A DNA stretch of 64,000 nucleotides from CAILHX01 sp964511385 (GTDB lineage Bacteria > Pseudomonadota > Gammaproteobacteria > Burkholderiales > Methylophilaceae): positions 13,851 to 77,850 of the forward strand of contig CAZEFE010000011.1 in NCBI GenBank assembly GCA_964511385.1. Direction: 5' to 3'. Position numbers and translations under genes: made by a program. The notes below the pieces were generated by a model. The model was not told where the DNA came from and searched no databases. It saw nothing but the letters and a program-made list of their open reading frames with translations. Positions 49,074 to 58,088 of the stretch are shown here, in pieces (position 1 is the first letter of the stretch; the number at the start of each line of letters is the position of its first letter).

Positions 49074-49711
49074 GTAGCGCTCCCGAGCAGGCCCTGCAGG
49101 TACTCGTTGGCAGAGAGCCGACACCCGAAGAAATGAGCAAGTTTCACCGAATCAAAGAAACGTTGGGCTTGGCCGATCAGGATGTTGTATGGACATTCCT
49201 GCTGGCCTTCGGCCATTACGAAATCCTGTATGAACAGATCCCGGAACGGATCGCCAGCACCACCAAAGACCTGCTGGCCGACATGAAGGTGAATGCGGAA
49301 TCCATCGCTTCGGCTGCGGAACGCAAAATGTGCAATACCGTTGAAGCCAACGTGGCCGAAACGGTACGTAAACTTTCCGACGCGGTGATTGATACCGGCC
49401 AGAAGCTCGCCGCATCGAACTATAGGCGAGTAATGATGATCGCCGTTGCCGCCAGCATCGGGATTGCTGCGATACTTATAGTTTCCTCGATCTGGTTCGG
49501 ATATCGCCTTGGCCAGAAAAGTACACAAACTGATGTGGCCTGGTTGAATTCTCCCCAAGGGCAAGCCGCCAAGCAATTTTCCAGGATCAATGATGTGGGC
49601 GGCATGTTGTCCTGCCCTGCCCCGCTCTCGAAAATTAAAAAATCCGATGGCACATATTGCGTGCCGTTCGATAAACGCAGCAATCAGGTGCGCTCGTGGC
49701 GCATTGAATAA
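49070..49711 (+). CDS. traM: TraM-like single-span membrane protein
   Basis: A 213-residue protein: helical cytoplasmic part (about 1-118) with an amphipathic coiled segment, one membrane helix (about 121-146, VMMIAVAASIGIAAILIVSS) and a short periplasmic tail with two Cys (LSCPAP, TYCVPF). Overlap with the TraL-like gene and the order traL-traM suggest TraM of P-type systems, an accessory transfer protein. Sequence similarity to RP4 TraM is not obvious by eye; the name rests on position. Confidence 0.5.
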   Translation: MSSAPEQALQVLVGREPTPEEMSKFHRIKETLGLADQDVVWTFLLAFGHYEILYEQIPERIASTTKDLLADMKVNAESIASAAERKMCNTVEANVAETVRKLSDAVIDTGQKLAASNYRRVMMIAVAASIGIAAILIVSSIWFGYRLGQKSTQTDVAWLNSPQGQAAKQFSRINDVGGMLSCPAPLSKIKKSDGTYCVPFDKRSNQVRSWRIE

Positions 49712-49729
49712 CCCAAGAAAGGAACCAAA

Positions 49730-50470
49730 ATGCAAGATCCCAGAGATTTGAACCCACAAGCCATTGCCGGCCTATCCCTTGTGTCCGGCAGTTCCAGCGC
49801 CGGCCTACTATCCGAACTCGAAAAGTACGGGTACACGCGCGACGGCACGGATCACAACACCTGGCATTTAGGTGCCGAGAATGCGAGCCTGGTGTTTACC
49901 GAAGACCTGGCCGAAGTGGCCATTGTCGGCGAATCCTCGGAGAATGTTGAAAACCTCAACATGATCCTAAGTCGCGCAGGCTGGGAAACCGTCAAACTGA
50001 TCAGTGTTGACAAAACCGCAGAAGAGCTATTGTTAACTACCCTCTCCGCGCTCAACGTACTGGACGTTTCCCGCAGCTGGGCAGAGGAACCCGCAGTACA
50101 GTCGGCTCGTCATGCCATATCCCAGGACGTAACGACACCGCACCAATCCAGCACCGCCGAAGTGCTTGACGAAACCACCACCGAGCTTACGAAAGCCCTG
50201 GCCGATCTGGAATTAGCACAACAGAAAAGCCGGCGCCTGGAACAAGACAACGTGCGACTAACCAATGAACTTGCCCAAGCAAGGGCTTCGGCACTATCAC
50301 AGTCCGCGACGTTTCCTTTGGAATTGCTCAACTCTCCCGTCATCTTCGGCGCTATTGAAACCATGCTCAACACCGAGGTTACTGCACTGCTTGAAAGCAA
50401 GCACAAGGATTTGATAGGTCTTTTGAAAACCAGCGGATATGGCATCAATATTTCAGTTACCCAGCAGTGA
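49730..50470 (+). CDS. Unknown coiled-coil protein
   Basis: A 246-residue protein with an N-terminal alpha/beta part (about 20-100), a linker and a coiled coil (about 145-190, ELTKALADLELAQQKSRRLE) before a short helical end. No signal or membrane segment. AAAGGA precedes the start. It overlaps the next small gene by 32 bases in another frame. No family recognised; probably cytoplasmic scaffold or accessory to transfer. Confidence 0.6.
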   Translation: MQDPRDLNPQAIAGLSLVSGSSSAGLLSELEKYGYTRDGTDHNTWHLGAENASLVFTEDLAEVAIVGESSENVENLNMILSRAGWETVKLISVDKTAEELLLTTLSALNVLDVSRSWAEEPAVQSARHAISQDVTTPHQSSTAEVLDETTTELTKALADLELAQQKSRRLEQDNVRLTNELAQARASALSQSATFPLELLNSPVIFGAIETMLNTEVTALLESKHKDLIGLLKTSGYGINISVTQQ

Positions 50471-50771
50471 ACAGGCGGATTTGTACGAGGATCTGATTCA
50501 GCAGATCCTCGTCATCTACCGGGATGTTGCTACCCACGTGCTTGAAGTCCCTCCGGGCGGAAATTCCCAACGTCAGGAATTATTGACCCAAGCGCGTGAA
50601 CTGTGCGCGCGTCTGGAAAGCATGCTTTCGATCATTGCCGATGAACAAGACAACCCGGAGCTAAGCCCGGAAGAGCTAGAGGAATACTGTGCAGACATAC
50701 TCGCTGAAGCCAAGTCTCTTGAACGACAACTACGGGCAATCATTCAAAGGCTACATAGCATCGAGCGGTAG
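50439..50771 (+). CDS. Unknown small helical acidic protein
   Basis: A 110-residue acidic, helical protein (LYEDLIQQILVIYRDVATHV; later EELEEYCADILAEAKSLERQ). Its ends overlap both neighbours (32 and 83 bases), so it is translated from within the same message. A natural partner for the preceding coiled-coil protein. Function unknown. Confidence 0.55.
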   Translation: MASIFQLPSSEQADLYEDLIQQILVIYRDVATHVLEVPPGGNSQRQELLTQARELCARLESMLSIIADEQDNPELSPEELEEYCADILAEAKSLERQLRAIIQRLHSIER

Positions 50772-51897
50772 TGGGGCGCTGCTCGGTTGGTTATGCTGGG
50801 GCGGTGTCATCGAATGGTACTGGCCGTTACCACTGGTAATCCTGTTGTGGTCCTTGAGCAAAAGCAAGCGCCAGGCTTTTATTGCCATGCTCGCATACTA
50901 CCTTGCAGCCAGTCACTGTTTATGGCTTGCTGCGGGAAACTTCTGGCAGCAGGAAGGGCACCCGGATCTGCTGCGCGGCTTCGTGTTCTGGACGATGCCA
51001 TGCGTGCCGCTGGCGTTATCCTGGGCGCTCTGCTGGGGACACTACAAGAAACCCCTGCGAATGCTCCTGGCACTCACCATCACCACATTACCACCCGTAG
51101 GACTTATTGGCTGGGCTTCGCCTCTCACAGCGGCCGGCACATGGTTTCCCGGCCTGGGCTGGGGAGGGGTAGGGCTGTTGCTGATACTTTTGTCGTTATT
51201 GACCGATCCACGCCGTTATAAGCCTGGCCTTTCAGCACTCCTCATCCTAGCCTTGACGGTGAATGCCTTATACACCCCTCGATCAGCACCATTAAATATC
51301 GTAGGCAAAAATACTCACCTCGGATCAGCAGCCACCATTGAGGACGAATATGATCGCGTCGTGCAGCTGCTGCGCATCATTCGTGATGATCTTAAAGCAG
51401 CATCACCAGGCCAGGTACTCCTTTACGGTGAATCCGTCGGCGGCACCTGGAATTACAGCGAGGGGATGTTTGCCAGAATAAACGAACTGGCCAAGCGTAA
51501 ACAGGCCACGGTAGTTGTAGGATTCAACCAATACTCCCAGCGTGTCAAATACAACATCATGATGTCGCTAGGCACTTCTGCCGGCATTGCCTGGAAGAAT
51601 CGTTACCCGGTCCCAGCAGGCTTGTGGCGCCCCTGGATAAAAGACAGCACCCAGCCGGATTTTAGCGGCTCCGGCGTACAAACAATGGCAGGGAGTAGGG
51701 TAGGGAGCCTCATTTGTTATGAGCAGCTGCTGAGCGCACCAATCCTGCTGACGATGATTCAGAATCCGCAGGTGTTGATCGCACCTTCAAATCCATGGTT
51801 CGGGGCAACAACCAATTTACCCAGCATTCAACGCCAATCCTCTGCCGCATGGGCCCGGCTGTTCAATATTCCAATCGTATATGCAGTCAATGACTGA
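50689..51897 (+). CDS. traB: TraB-like nitrilase-fold membrane protein (Lnt-related)
   Basis: A 402-residue protein starting at GTG with GAGG upstream. Residues about 25-190 hold five or six membrane helices; the C-terminal half is a carbon-nitrogen hydrolase domain as in apolipoprotein N-acyltransferase. Catalytic candidates are Glu in LLYGESVGG (about 240), Lys in AWKNRYPVPAG (about 303) and Cys in SLICYEQ (about 344). Conjugation-associated TraB proteins of Ti plasmids share this architecture. It might acylate a plasmid lipoprotein such as the TrbK-like or PilN proteins; that is inference. Confidence 0.75.
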   Translation: MQTYSLKPSLLNDNYGQSFKGYIASSGSGALLGWLCWGGVIEWYWPLPLVILLWSLSKSKRQAFIAMLAYYLAASHCLWLAAGNFWQQEGHPDLLRGFVFWTMPCVPLALSWALCWGHYKKPLRMLLALTITTLPPVGLIGWASPLTAAGTWFPGLGWGGVGLLLILLSLLTDPRRYKPGLSALLILALTVNALYTPRSAPLNIVGKNTHLGSAATIEDEYDRVVQLLRIIRDDLKAASPGQVLLYGESVGGTWNYSEGMFARINELAKRKQATVVVGFNQYSQRVKYNIMMSLGTSAGIAWKNRYPVPAGLWRPWIKDSTQPDFSGSGVQTMAGSRVGSLICYEQLLSAPILLTMIQNPQVLIAPSNPWFGATTNLPSIQRQSSAAWARLFNIPIVYAVND

Positions 51898-51914
51898 GTG
51901 CTACGCACAAGGGG

Positions 51915-51984
51915 ATTGAGGACAGATATGGTTGCTTCCATAGATATGGATACTACGAACACGACAACCATATCTGTCCTCAAT
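51915..51984. repeat. Perfect 20-bp inverted repeat at the oriV edge
   Basis: ATTGAGGACAGATATGGTTG (51915-51934) and its exact reverse complement (51965-51984) flank 30 bases. Each arm is itself an iteron variant (CAACCATATCTGTCCTCAAT), so the pair is two head-to-head iterons, a typical control or handcuffing site. Confidence 0.7.
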
Positions 51985-52098
51985 ACTCGCTATACGATCA
52001 GCTATACGGCCTGCTGCTGCGTGTTTTCAGGGGTGTCGAAGGGGATGAGAGGGGTTTTAGCTTGAATTGGCACCACAGAACTATGGAAATTCATAAAA

Positions 52099-52475
52099 AC
52101 AACCATAAACGTCCTCGATGCAAAACCATGGATGTCCCACATGGGTTAATAATCTGGTTTCTTTTTTCACCATAACTTATTGTTATCTAATGACAGGGAA
52201 TATTCTGGATGCCGGTCTATCAAGACAACCATAAACGTCCTCAAATAAAACCATATCCGTCCCCGATCCCAATAACCATGCGGACATCTTGTTTTGTAAC
52301 TCATTGAATACTAATGGTGGATACTGCTGCCGGAAACAGGCCAGGACGTTAAACCATAAACGTCCTGGATACCAACCATAAATGTCCGGGTATAACCATA
52401 AACGTCCCGAATACTAACCATAAGCGTCCTCTTTTGAGCAACCATAAACGTCCCATTTGAACCATAAATGTCCAC
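52099..52475 (+). other. oriV: Iteron-containing origin of replication (oriV)
   Basis: At least ten direct repeats of AACCATAAACGTCC or close variants occur: about 52102, 52125, 52227, 52249, 52352, 52374, 52394, 52416, 52440 and 52460. The last six are spaced 20-24 bases, about two helical turns, as expected for initiator binding. A short inverted repeat CCAGGACGTT/AACGTCCTGG is at 52341-52368. An AT-rich stretch follows (52475-52700), a likely melting zone; no clear DnaA box was seen. The rest of the 51898-52728 gap holds no gene. Confidence 0.85.
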
Positions 52476-52728
52476 ATATACTATGGCGTTGTCCTCAATG
52501 TGGCCTAATACGTCAATACAAACAGTTACTTACAATCTCCTAAAGCAAGCAGGCTTTTTAATTTATAAAGGCTGGCTAGCTTCTTCTTTCCAAGAAGAGT
52601 AACCCCAAAAAACCTACAGCGTGAAATCGAAGCAAGAATTGAATGAAAGTATTGCATTTGTATAAAAGTGACTGTATAAAGCAAACAATCAGGACATGCG
52701 ATAAATGCGCGTCCTCAATAACTGACTA

Positions 52729-54066
52729 ATGATTATGGTGACAAACAGGATAGGGCAGATGGAAGAAAAAAAGAAAAACCCGGTTTCTCCGACTTCAACC
52801 CAGGAGTTGCCAAACCAGTACGTCATGGATTTTTTCAATCAGGGTATCCCTATTACCCAGGCACCGAAAGACGTGGTGTTAAAGAAATCCAATGCCGCAA
52901 TCAAAATGGTCAGTTCCCTCGGGCTGCTCGAACTGAAAATCATTGATGCTTGTTTCTTCATCGCCAAATCCAGGATGCTCGAAAATGTAGTCCATTCCGC
53001 CGATCTGGAATATTTCAAATGGTTGCTGTCATTTAACAGTCAGAACCGTGACCACCTGAAACGCTCCTTCACCAAGATTCAGCAAACGCTGATACAGATC
53101 AACATTGTTGATGAAGCCAAGCCAAGCAAGGATTTTTGGCATAGCACAAACTTTCTTTACGATGTCAGCATTACCAATGGCCGCGTTTTTTTCCGCATTC
53201 CTGAAAGTATTCGCGAGCCCTTGGTGAATCCTCAATCCTGGACATACTTGAGCTTCAGGATCAAGAACCGTTTTACTTCTGAATACGCATACCGGCTATA
53301 CGAAAGGTGCCGCTCTGACCAGTTCCGTGGCGCAACAGACTGGTGGACTGTCGATGAATTCAGGACGTTGATGAATGTGGCAGATCTATACAACCAATTC
53401 CAGGATCTGCAAAAGCGTGTTATCAAGCCTGCGATAGAACAGATCAACGAGCATTCGGATATTTACATCACCCCAAATTATCAAACCAGAGGCCGTACCA
53501 AAACCCACCTTCAGTTCATCATTGAAGAAAACCCCAATGCGGTCAAGTTTGCGGAAGAACGAGAAAAGCTACCTACGGACATTTACGAGGCACTGAAAAA
53601 AGAGTTCGGATTTTCCAACAGCCAGATTGATGAAGTTGCGGAATATCCACTCGAATACCTAGCCGAGAAGATAGAATTCTCACGGTACAGAATCCGGACA
53701 TCGAAAACAGAAATCAACCGCCCGGACAAGTATTTGCTCAAAGCCTTGAAAGAGGATTTGCAATTCAACGTAAACGAAATAGCCAAGTTCGAGACAGAAA
53801 AACAAGTTCAGCAAAACCTGCTGAGCGAACAGCAAGTGAAGCAGGAAAGTGTAGTACAAGCCAAAAAGAAGAATGAAGAAATGGATGCCTTCTTGCAGCT
53901 GGAGGAGGGTGAGAAGAACAGAATTATTGCCTCTTTCAAGGAATCGGACTTCTTCAACCCTATCCGAACCTTCGCCATAGGTGACAAATTCACGCTCACC
54001 AATAGATTGGTAAAGGCCGCGTTTTTGAAATATCTTGCATACCACAAGGAGAATGGTTCAGAATAA
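52729..54066 (+). CDS. rep: Replication initiator protein, Rep_3/RepB superfamily
   Basis: A 445-residue initiator. The first winged-helix domain covers about 45-190 (VVLKKSNAAIKMVSSLGLLE, then LEYFKWLLSFNSQN); the second about 195-300 (FTSEYAYRLYERCRSDQF, WWTVDEFRTLMNV, FQDLQKRVIKPAIEQI). A longer C-terminal helical tail follows (about 300-445), more than typical RepA/RepE. Rep monomers bind the iterons upstream to open the origin; dimers usually repress rep. An iteron-like GCGTCCTCAATAAC at 52709-52722, just before the start, fits autoregulation. ATG 52759 with AGGATAGGG upstream is a plausible alternative start. Confidence 0.88.
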   Translation: MIMVTNRIGQMEEKKKNPVSPTSTQELPNQYVMDFFNQGIPITQAPKDVVLKKSNAAIKMVSSLGLLELKIIDACFFIAKSRMLENVVHSADLEYFKWLLSFNSQNRDHLKRSFTKIQQTLIQINIVDEAKPSKDFWHSTNFLYDVSITNGRVFFRIPESIREPLVNPQSWTYLSFRIKNRFTSEYAYRLYERCRSDQFRGATDWWTVDEFRTLMNVADLYNQFQDLQKRVIKPAIEQINEHSDIYITPNYQTRGRTKTHLQFIIEENPNAVKFAEEREKLPTDIYEALKKEFGFSNSQIDEVAEYPLEYLAEKIEFSRYRIRTSKTEINRPDKYLLKALKEDLQFNVNEIAKFETEKQVQQNLLSEQQVKQESVVQAKKKNEEMDAFLQLEEGEKNRIIASFKESDFFNPIRTFAIGDKFTLTNRLVKAAFLKYLAYHKENGSE

Positions 54067-54082
54067 TTATTGAATCAGAAAG

Positions 54083-54117
54083 TTGCATCTCCGTTTACAT
54101 AGTGATATATATATATC
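54083..54117 (+). promoter_or_regulatory. Promoter of the pil operon with AT-rich element
   Basis: TTGCAT (54083-54088), a 17-bp spacer and TATATA (54106-54111) form a sigma-70-like promoter. The -10 lies inside GTGATATATATATATC (54102-54117), the best-preserved, nearly palindromic copy of the recurrent element. Confidence 0.55.
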
Positions 54118-54163
54118 AAGTGTGCAAAGTATTCTTTAGATAATCCTGACGTTGGGAGTTTTT

Positions 54164-54562
54164 ATGAGCCGCATTTTCTTATTGTTAGTTATGTTTATGT
54201 CATTAACTGCAACTGCTGCAGTTCAGATTATTGAGGAAGATCCTGTCCCTACTCAAAACATCATCAGGGCAGACAATGATCTGAGTGGGGTGGTGAAGCC
54301 TACGAAAGTGTGGAAGCTTACTGAAGGGAAAACCATCAGCAAGGAACTTACGGCTTGGGGCAAAAGCGCCGAATGGAAGGTGATCTGGCAACTGAAAAAA
54401 GATTGGACGATTCCGGCCGATACTACATTCACTGGCGATTTCAAGACGGCTGCAACCGAAGTTATCAAAACACTCGCAGCAAACGGCCTGGTGATCCGGG
54501 CTCAATTCTTTGATGGTAACAAGACCTTGGTTGTTTATGGCCCAGGTGTTGCTGAACAATAA
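54164..54562 (+). CDS. pilL: PilL/TcpQ-type pilus accessory protein
   Basis: A 132-residue exported protein; signal peptide to about residue 18 (TATAA). The mature part matches the TcpQ/PilL C-terminal domain: VWKLTEGKTISKELTAWGKS, WKVIWQLKKDWTIPAD and a final VIRAQFFDGNKTLVVYG. It is much shorter than R64 PilL, having only the secretin-associated domain. The start ATG 54164 follows GGGAG. First gene of the thin-pilus operon, it probably helps localise the secretin encoded next. Confidence 0.8.
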   Translation: MSRIFLLLVMFMSLTATAAVQIIEEDPVPTQNIIRADNDLSGVVKPTKVWKLTEGKTISKELTAWGKSAEWKVIWQLKKDWTIPADTTFTGDFKTAATEVIKTLAANGLVIRAQFFDGNKTLVVYGPGVAEQ

Positions 54563-54575
54563 CAGGGATAAAACC

Positions 54576-56201
54576 ATGATCTATTCTAGACTGCACAAAG
54601 CCGTAGCTCTGGCGCTGATACAAAGTTTTTGTGTGTCCGGGTGTACTGCACTGGAACCAAAAGTACAGAGCCTTGAGACACGTGTACAAAAAGAAATTAA
54701 GCAGGAACACGCAAAGGCGGAAGAACCAATTCCAGTGATTGCATCCACAAATGCGGCCTGGCTTGCCGGCACTCCGGTGGACATTGCAGAACCTGTTCTG
54801 CCGATACTGAAACAAAATGTGGGTTATCACCCAACCAAGCCATTTTCCCTTTCCGATGTATCCAGTTGGATCACCCAGACAACCGGTTTGATCGTGGACA
54901 CGGCAGAAATTCAACAATCCTCATTGTCTGGCAATACTACCTCCACTACGACGCAAGCAGGTGCGGCTGCTGCAGCGCCTGCTACTTCGACACAAAATAC
55001 TAACAATATTGCATTGATGAGCTTTAGCAAGGAAATCGGTAAAAACTATTATGAAGGCACATTGGCCGGGTTGCTTGATGTGATTAGCAATAAATCGAAC
55101 TCTTGGTGGAAGATTGCAAGTGGTCGGGCAGTGTTCTACCGTACCGAAACCAAAACATTCTACTTGCCGGTGTTGTCTCGCAAGTTCACAGGTAGCAACT
55201 CGATCACGTCTTCGTCCGGTAATTCCACAAATTCCGGCGCTACGGCAGGTTCAACCACAACCGGAAGTACCGCTTCCGGTAGCTCCAATAGTACCAGCGA
55301 CTACACGGTAGATTTCTGGGCAGATATTCAGTCCACCGCAACCACGATTGCCGCCGGCGGAAAGATCGCTACGAATCCATCGGCAGGCAGCGTTACTGTG
55401 ACCGGCACCCCGGCGCAAGTAAGGCATGTGGAAGAGTGGGCGCGTGATTATGGCAATCAACTCAGTCAACAAGTGGCGATTGAGGTCAAGATTTACAGCG
55501 TCAAACTCAGCCATGAAGAAAACTATAACTGGAACCCCAACATCATCTACAAGGCCGCTTCCGGCGTGGTGGGATATGCGGTTTCCGGGCCACAAGCGCC
55601 GGCCGTAGTTTCCGGCGGTACCCCGCTGAAACTCGGCTTGAGTTTACTGAATAACGCCACGTCCGGCTCCAAGACACAATACTCAGGGACCCAATTGGCG
55701 TTGCAGGCGCTATCGACGCAAGGGCATGTGGTGGAACAGATCAGCCAGCGCGTAGTCGCCAGAAACGGGTCACCTACGCCCATGCAACTTGCCAACGATC
55801 AGGGCTATCAAGTGTCATCCTCAGAGACATTGACCCCTAACGTCGGCTCCACAAAATCCACTGTCACCGGCACCCTCACAACAGGCTTTACAGCGCTATT
55901 CACGCCTCGCATCGTCAACGGCAAGGTTGTCCTGGACATGGCGATGAGTAATAGCCTGTTTAACGGGTTCACCACTTCCGCCACCGGTGACCAGAAGCCG
56001 AATGTTGACGTTCAGAAGTTCCAGCAAAGTGTTTCATTGACGCCTGGTGATGCCTTGATGCTGACAGGACTGCAACGGGATCGCGGCAACGCCAGCAAAA
56101 GCGGGGTAGGGGCATCCGACAATTATTTGCTGGGCGGCGGTGTTGACAACAATCTGGATAAACAATTGGTGGCTATTGTTATTACAGCCACCATTCTTTA
56201 A
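54576..56201 (+). CDS. pilN: Type IVb pilus secretin lipoprotein PilN
   Basis: A 541-residue outer-membrane secretin. ATG 54576 follows AGGGAT; signal with lipobox VSGC (residues about 19-22). After an N-terminal domain (about 70-190), Ser/Thr/Gly-rich linkers (about 110-140 and 195-230) lead to the conserved secretin part from about 240 (VTVTGTPAQVRHVEEWARDY, then VAIEVKIYSVKLS). The C-terminal beta region ends with VSLTPGDALMLTGLQRDR and a final TATIL. It forms the pore through which the pilus leaves the cell. Homologous to PilN of R64 and BfpB. Confidence 0.88.
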   Translation: MIYSRLHKAVALALIQSFCVSGCTALEPKVQSLETRVQKEIKQEHAKAEEPIPVIASTNAAWLAGTPVDIAEPVLPILKQNVGYHPTKPFSLSDVSSWITQTTGLIVDTAEIQQSSLSGNTTSTTTQAGAAAAAPATSTQNTNNIALMSFSKEIGKNYYEGTLAGLLDVISNKSNSWWKIASGRAVFYRTETKTFYLPVLSRKFTGSNSITSSSGNSTNSGATAGSTTTGSTASGSSNSTSDYTVDFWADIQSTATTIAAGGKIATNPSAGSVTVTGTPAQVRHVEEWARDYGNQLSQQVAIEVKIYSVKLSHEENYNWNPNIIYKAASGVVGYAVSGPQAPAVVSGGTPLKLGLSLLNNATSGSKTQYSGTQLALQALSTQGHVVEQISQRVVARNGSPTPMQLANDQGYQVSSSETLTPNVGSTKSTVTGTLTTGFTALFTPRIVNGKVVLDMAMSNSLFNGFTTSATGDQKPNVDVQKFQQSVSLTPGDALMLTGLQRDRGNASKSGVGASDNYLLGGGVDNNLDKQLVAIVITATIL

Positions 56202-56213
56202 CGCAAGGACGAC

Positions 56214-56870
56214 ATGATGATAAACCGTAAAAAACTCTTCTTTGTGTTGTTGCTACTGCTGGTAAATGTAGCCGGCCTTGCTTATTTGCTGCCAGCGCAT
56301 GCAGCAGACGGTATGCCTAAACCAAAACCTATGCCGCAAGCACCGGCGCCCGCCATAGCACCCGCCCCAGCGCCTCCACCGGTACAGGCCGCACCGGCAC
56401 CAACAGCGACCAGTTCAGCAACGTATGCCGAGTTGGACAGGCTACGCACGGAAAACGTCATTCTGAGTGAGAAACTCAAGAATGCGGAAGTATCCAATAA
56501 ACTCAACGGTGCTTCTGCTCCCGTTCCATTGATTCAACCGTCATCATTTGTCGGCGGTTCTGTTAAACAGTCCAGACGCGGAGAAAGACTTCCTTCCTAC
56601 GACCGCGGGGCGCGTGTTGTTTTTGTGGGTTCTGTCGGGGCATCCGCGAATGCAACTGTGCAGCTTTCGGATGGTTCTACCGTAGTGGTCAAGCCTGGTC
56701 AGAAAGTGGCCGGGCTGGGCACCATCCGGGCGATTAAAAGCAATGAAGTACAGACAGAATCAGGCAAGGAAATCTTTACGATTCCATTTGCAAGCGAAAG
56801 CGTAAGCGTTTCCGGTCAGCCGATGAATCTGCCAAATTCCGTTAATGTGCCGCCGATTGAATTGAGGTAA
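56214..56870 (+). CDS. pilP: Type IV pilus biogenesis protein PilP
   Basis: A 218-residue protein with an N-terminal signal or anchor (about 8-30), a Pro/Ala-rich linker (about 34-65), a short coiled coil (about 70-95) and a C-terminal PilP-type beta domain (about 140-200; GSTVVVKPGQKVAGLGTIRA). It connects inner-membrane PilO-type proteins to the secretin. In R64 the order is pilO-pilP; here it is inverted. Confidence 0.78.
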   Translation: MMINRKKLFFVLLLLLVNVAGLAYLLPAHAADGMPKPKPMPQAPAPAIAPAPAPPPVQAAPAPTATSSATYAELDRLRTENVILSEKLKNAEVSNKLNGASAPVPLIQPSSFVGGSVKQSRRGERLPSYDRGARVVFVGSVGASANATVQLSDGSTVVVKPGQKVAGLGTIRAIKSNEVQTESGKEIFTIPFASESVSVSGQPMNLPNSVNVPPIELR

Positions 56871-56873
56871 GCA

Positions 56874-58088
56874 ATGGCACGCATAATCAAGATCAACGGC
56901 AAGCAATGGCTTGCCGGTATGTCCTGGATCAGTTTCGAGGATGTGCCTAGCAAAGCGGAGCTGCAGGAAGATGCAGATCGGCGTAAGGCTGATTGGTACG
57001 CCATCCGAAACGGCGAAACCGCTATCCAGGCAGGATTTTGTCAGCAACTTTCCGCCAAACCGCCGCAAAAGATTTATAGCCTTGCGGCTATGCTGGCCGA
57101 TTCTAGGGAACAGCCCTGGCTGGGGATCTTCAAGATAGAGGAAGGCCTCTGGTGGTACATTGCAGTGCGGGACGGTCATGCGATTTTGCCGGACGGCGAC
57201 ATCATCGGTGGCCAGGCAGAAATGGAAGCCGCGCGGGAAAGACATTCCGGTTACTTGGATTGGAAATACATTGATGGCGATTTGGCCTTTCTTGCCGAAT
57301 TGATCGCCGGGGTAAACGAGAAAACTACCAAGGTTAAATCTCTCAAAGCAGGGGTACTTCCGTGGGTCCCTCATGCCGTATCACCGGTTGCCTTGGCGGC
57401 AGCAACTGTTGTGCTTGTGCTTGCAGCGGGCGGCGGATATTACTGGTGGCATGAGCAGCAACTCGAACAAGAACGGGCACGATTGGCTGCACAAGCCAGA
57501 ATGCGCGCGTTGCTGATGGCCAATAATACTTCGGTAAACGAAACTTCTCCCTTGTTTACCAGCCCGCTTCCTCATGTATGGCTAGATGCCTGCAGCAAGG
57601 TCATCCTGCCGCTTCCTCTCAGCAGGTACGGTTGGTCATTGAATGAAATTTCATGTAACGCAAACGCGGTCATAGTCTCCTGGAAAAGAGAGCCCGGCGC
57701 TACGGTAATGCAAAAGCCAAACGGTGACATATCACCCGAGGGCAGTATCGTCACCGAAACAATACAACTGCCAGTGTTTGATGCGAGAGGCGCAAACAAT
57801 GGCATCAAGCTCGACGATGCCATGCTAAGAATGCGCGCGATGGCACAAGCGATCAGCATGACACTTGTAATGAGTAAGGTAACTCCGCCAGCGCCACCGC
57901 CTGTAAAGAACCAACCGCCACTACCGCCACCACCACCGTATGCAACCGTATTACTGAATAGCAAGGTTTCGCCCTGGCAATTGGGTCTTGAAACAATTCC
58001 AGGCCTGCGTTTGAAGAAAATCAGCGTATCCGATGTACTCACCAATTCGCAAGACTGGATCATAGAGGGCACTATCCATGGAAACTAA
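56874..58088 (+). CDS. pilO: Pilin accessory protein PilO
   Basis: A 404-residue bitopic protein: N-terminal cytoplasmic domain (about 1-155) typical of R64-type PilO (KQWLAGMSWISFEDVPSKAE), a single membrane helix (about 168-188), then a periplasmic domain with Pro-rich strings (about 340-360). It belongs to the inner-membrane alignment complex of the pilus machine. Its end overlaps pilQ by 11 bases. Confidence 0.8.
   Translation: MARIIKINGKQWLAGMSWISFEDVPSKAELQEDADRRKADWYAIRNGETAIQAGFCQQLSAKPPQKIYSLAAMLADSREQPWLGIFKIEEGLWWYIAVRDGHAILPDGDIIGGQAEMEAARERHSGYLDWKYIDGDLAFLAELIAGVNEKTTKVKSLKAGVLPWVPHAVSPVALAAATVVLVLAAGGGYYWWHEQQLEQERARLAAQARMRALLMANNTSVNETSPLFTSPLPHVWLDACSKVILPLPLSRYGWSLNEISCNANAVIVSWKREPGATVMQKPNGDISPEGSIVTETIQLPVFDARGANNGIKLDDAMLRMRAMAQAISMTLVMSKVTPPAPPPVKNQPPLPPPPPYATVLLNSKVSPWQLGLETIPGLRLKKISVSDVLTNSQDWIIEGTIHGN

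Noticed and set aside
50787..51221. 144-residue plus-strand frame inside traB
   Set aside because: Alternate frame of the membrane part of the TraB-like protein; the main frame has clear membrane helices and nitrilase motifs.
52099..52475. Regular short direct repeats that could be taken for a CRISPR array
   Set aside because: The repeats are degenerate, 14-16 bases long and spaced 20-24 bases with almost no spacer, directly upstream of a Rep_3 gene: they are iterons.
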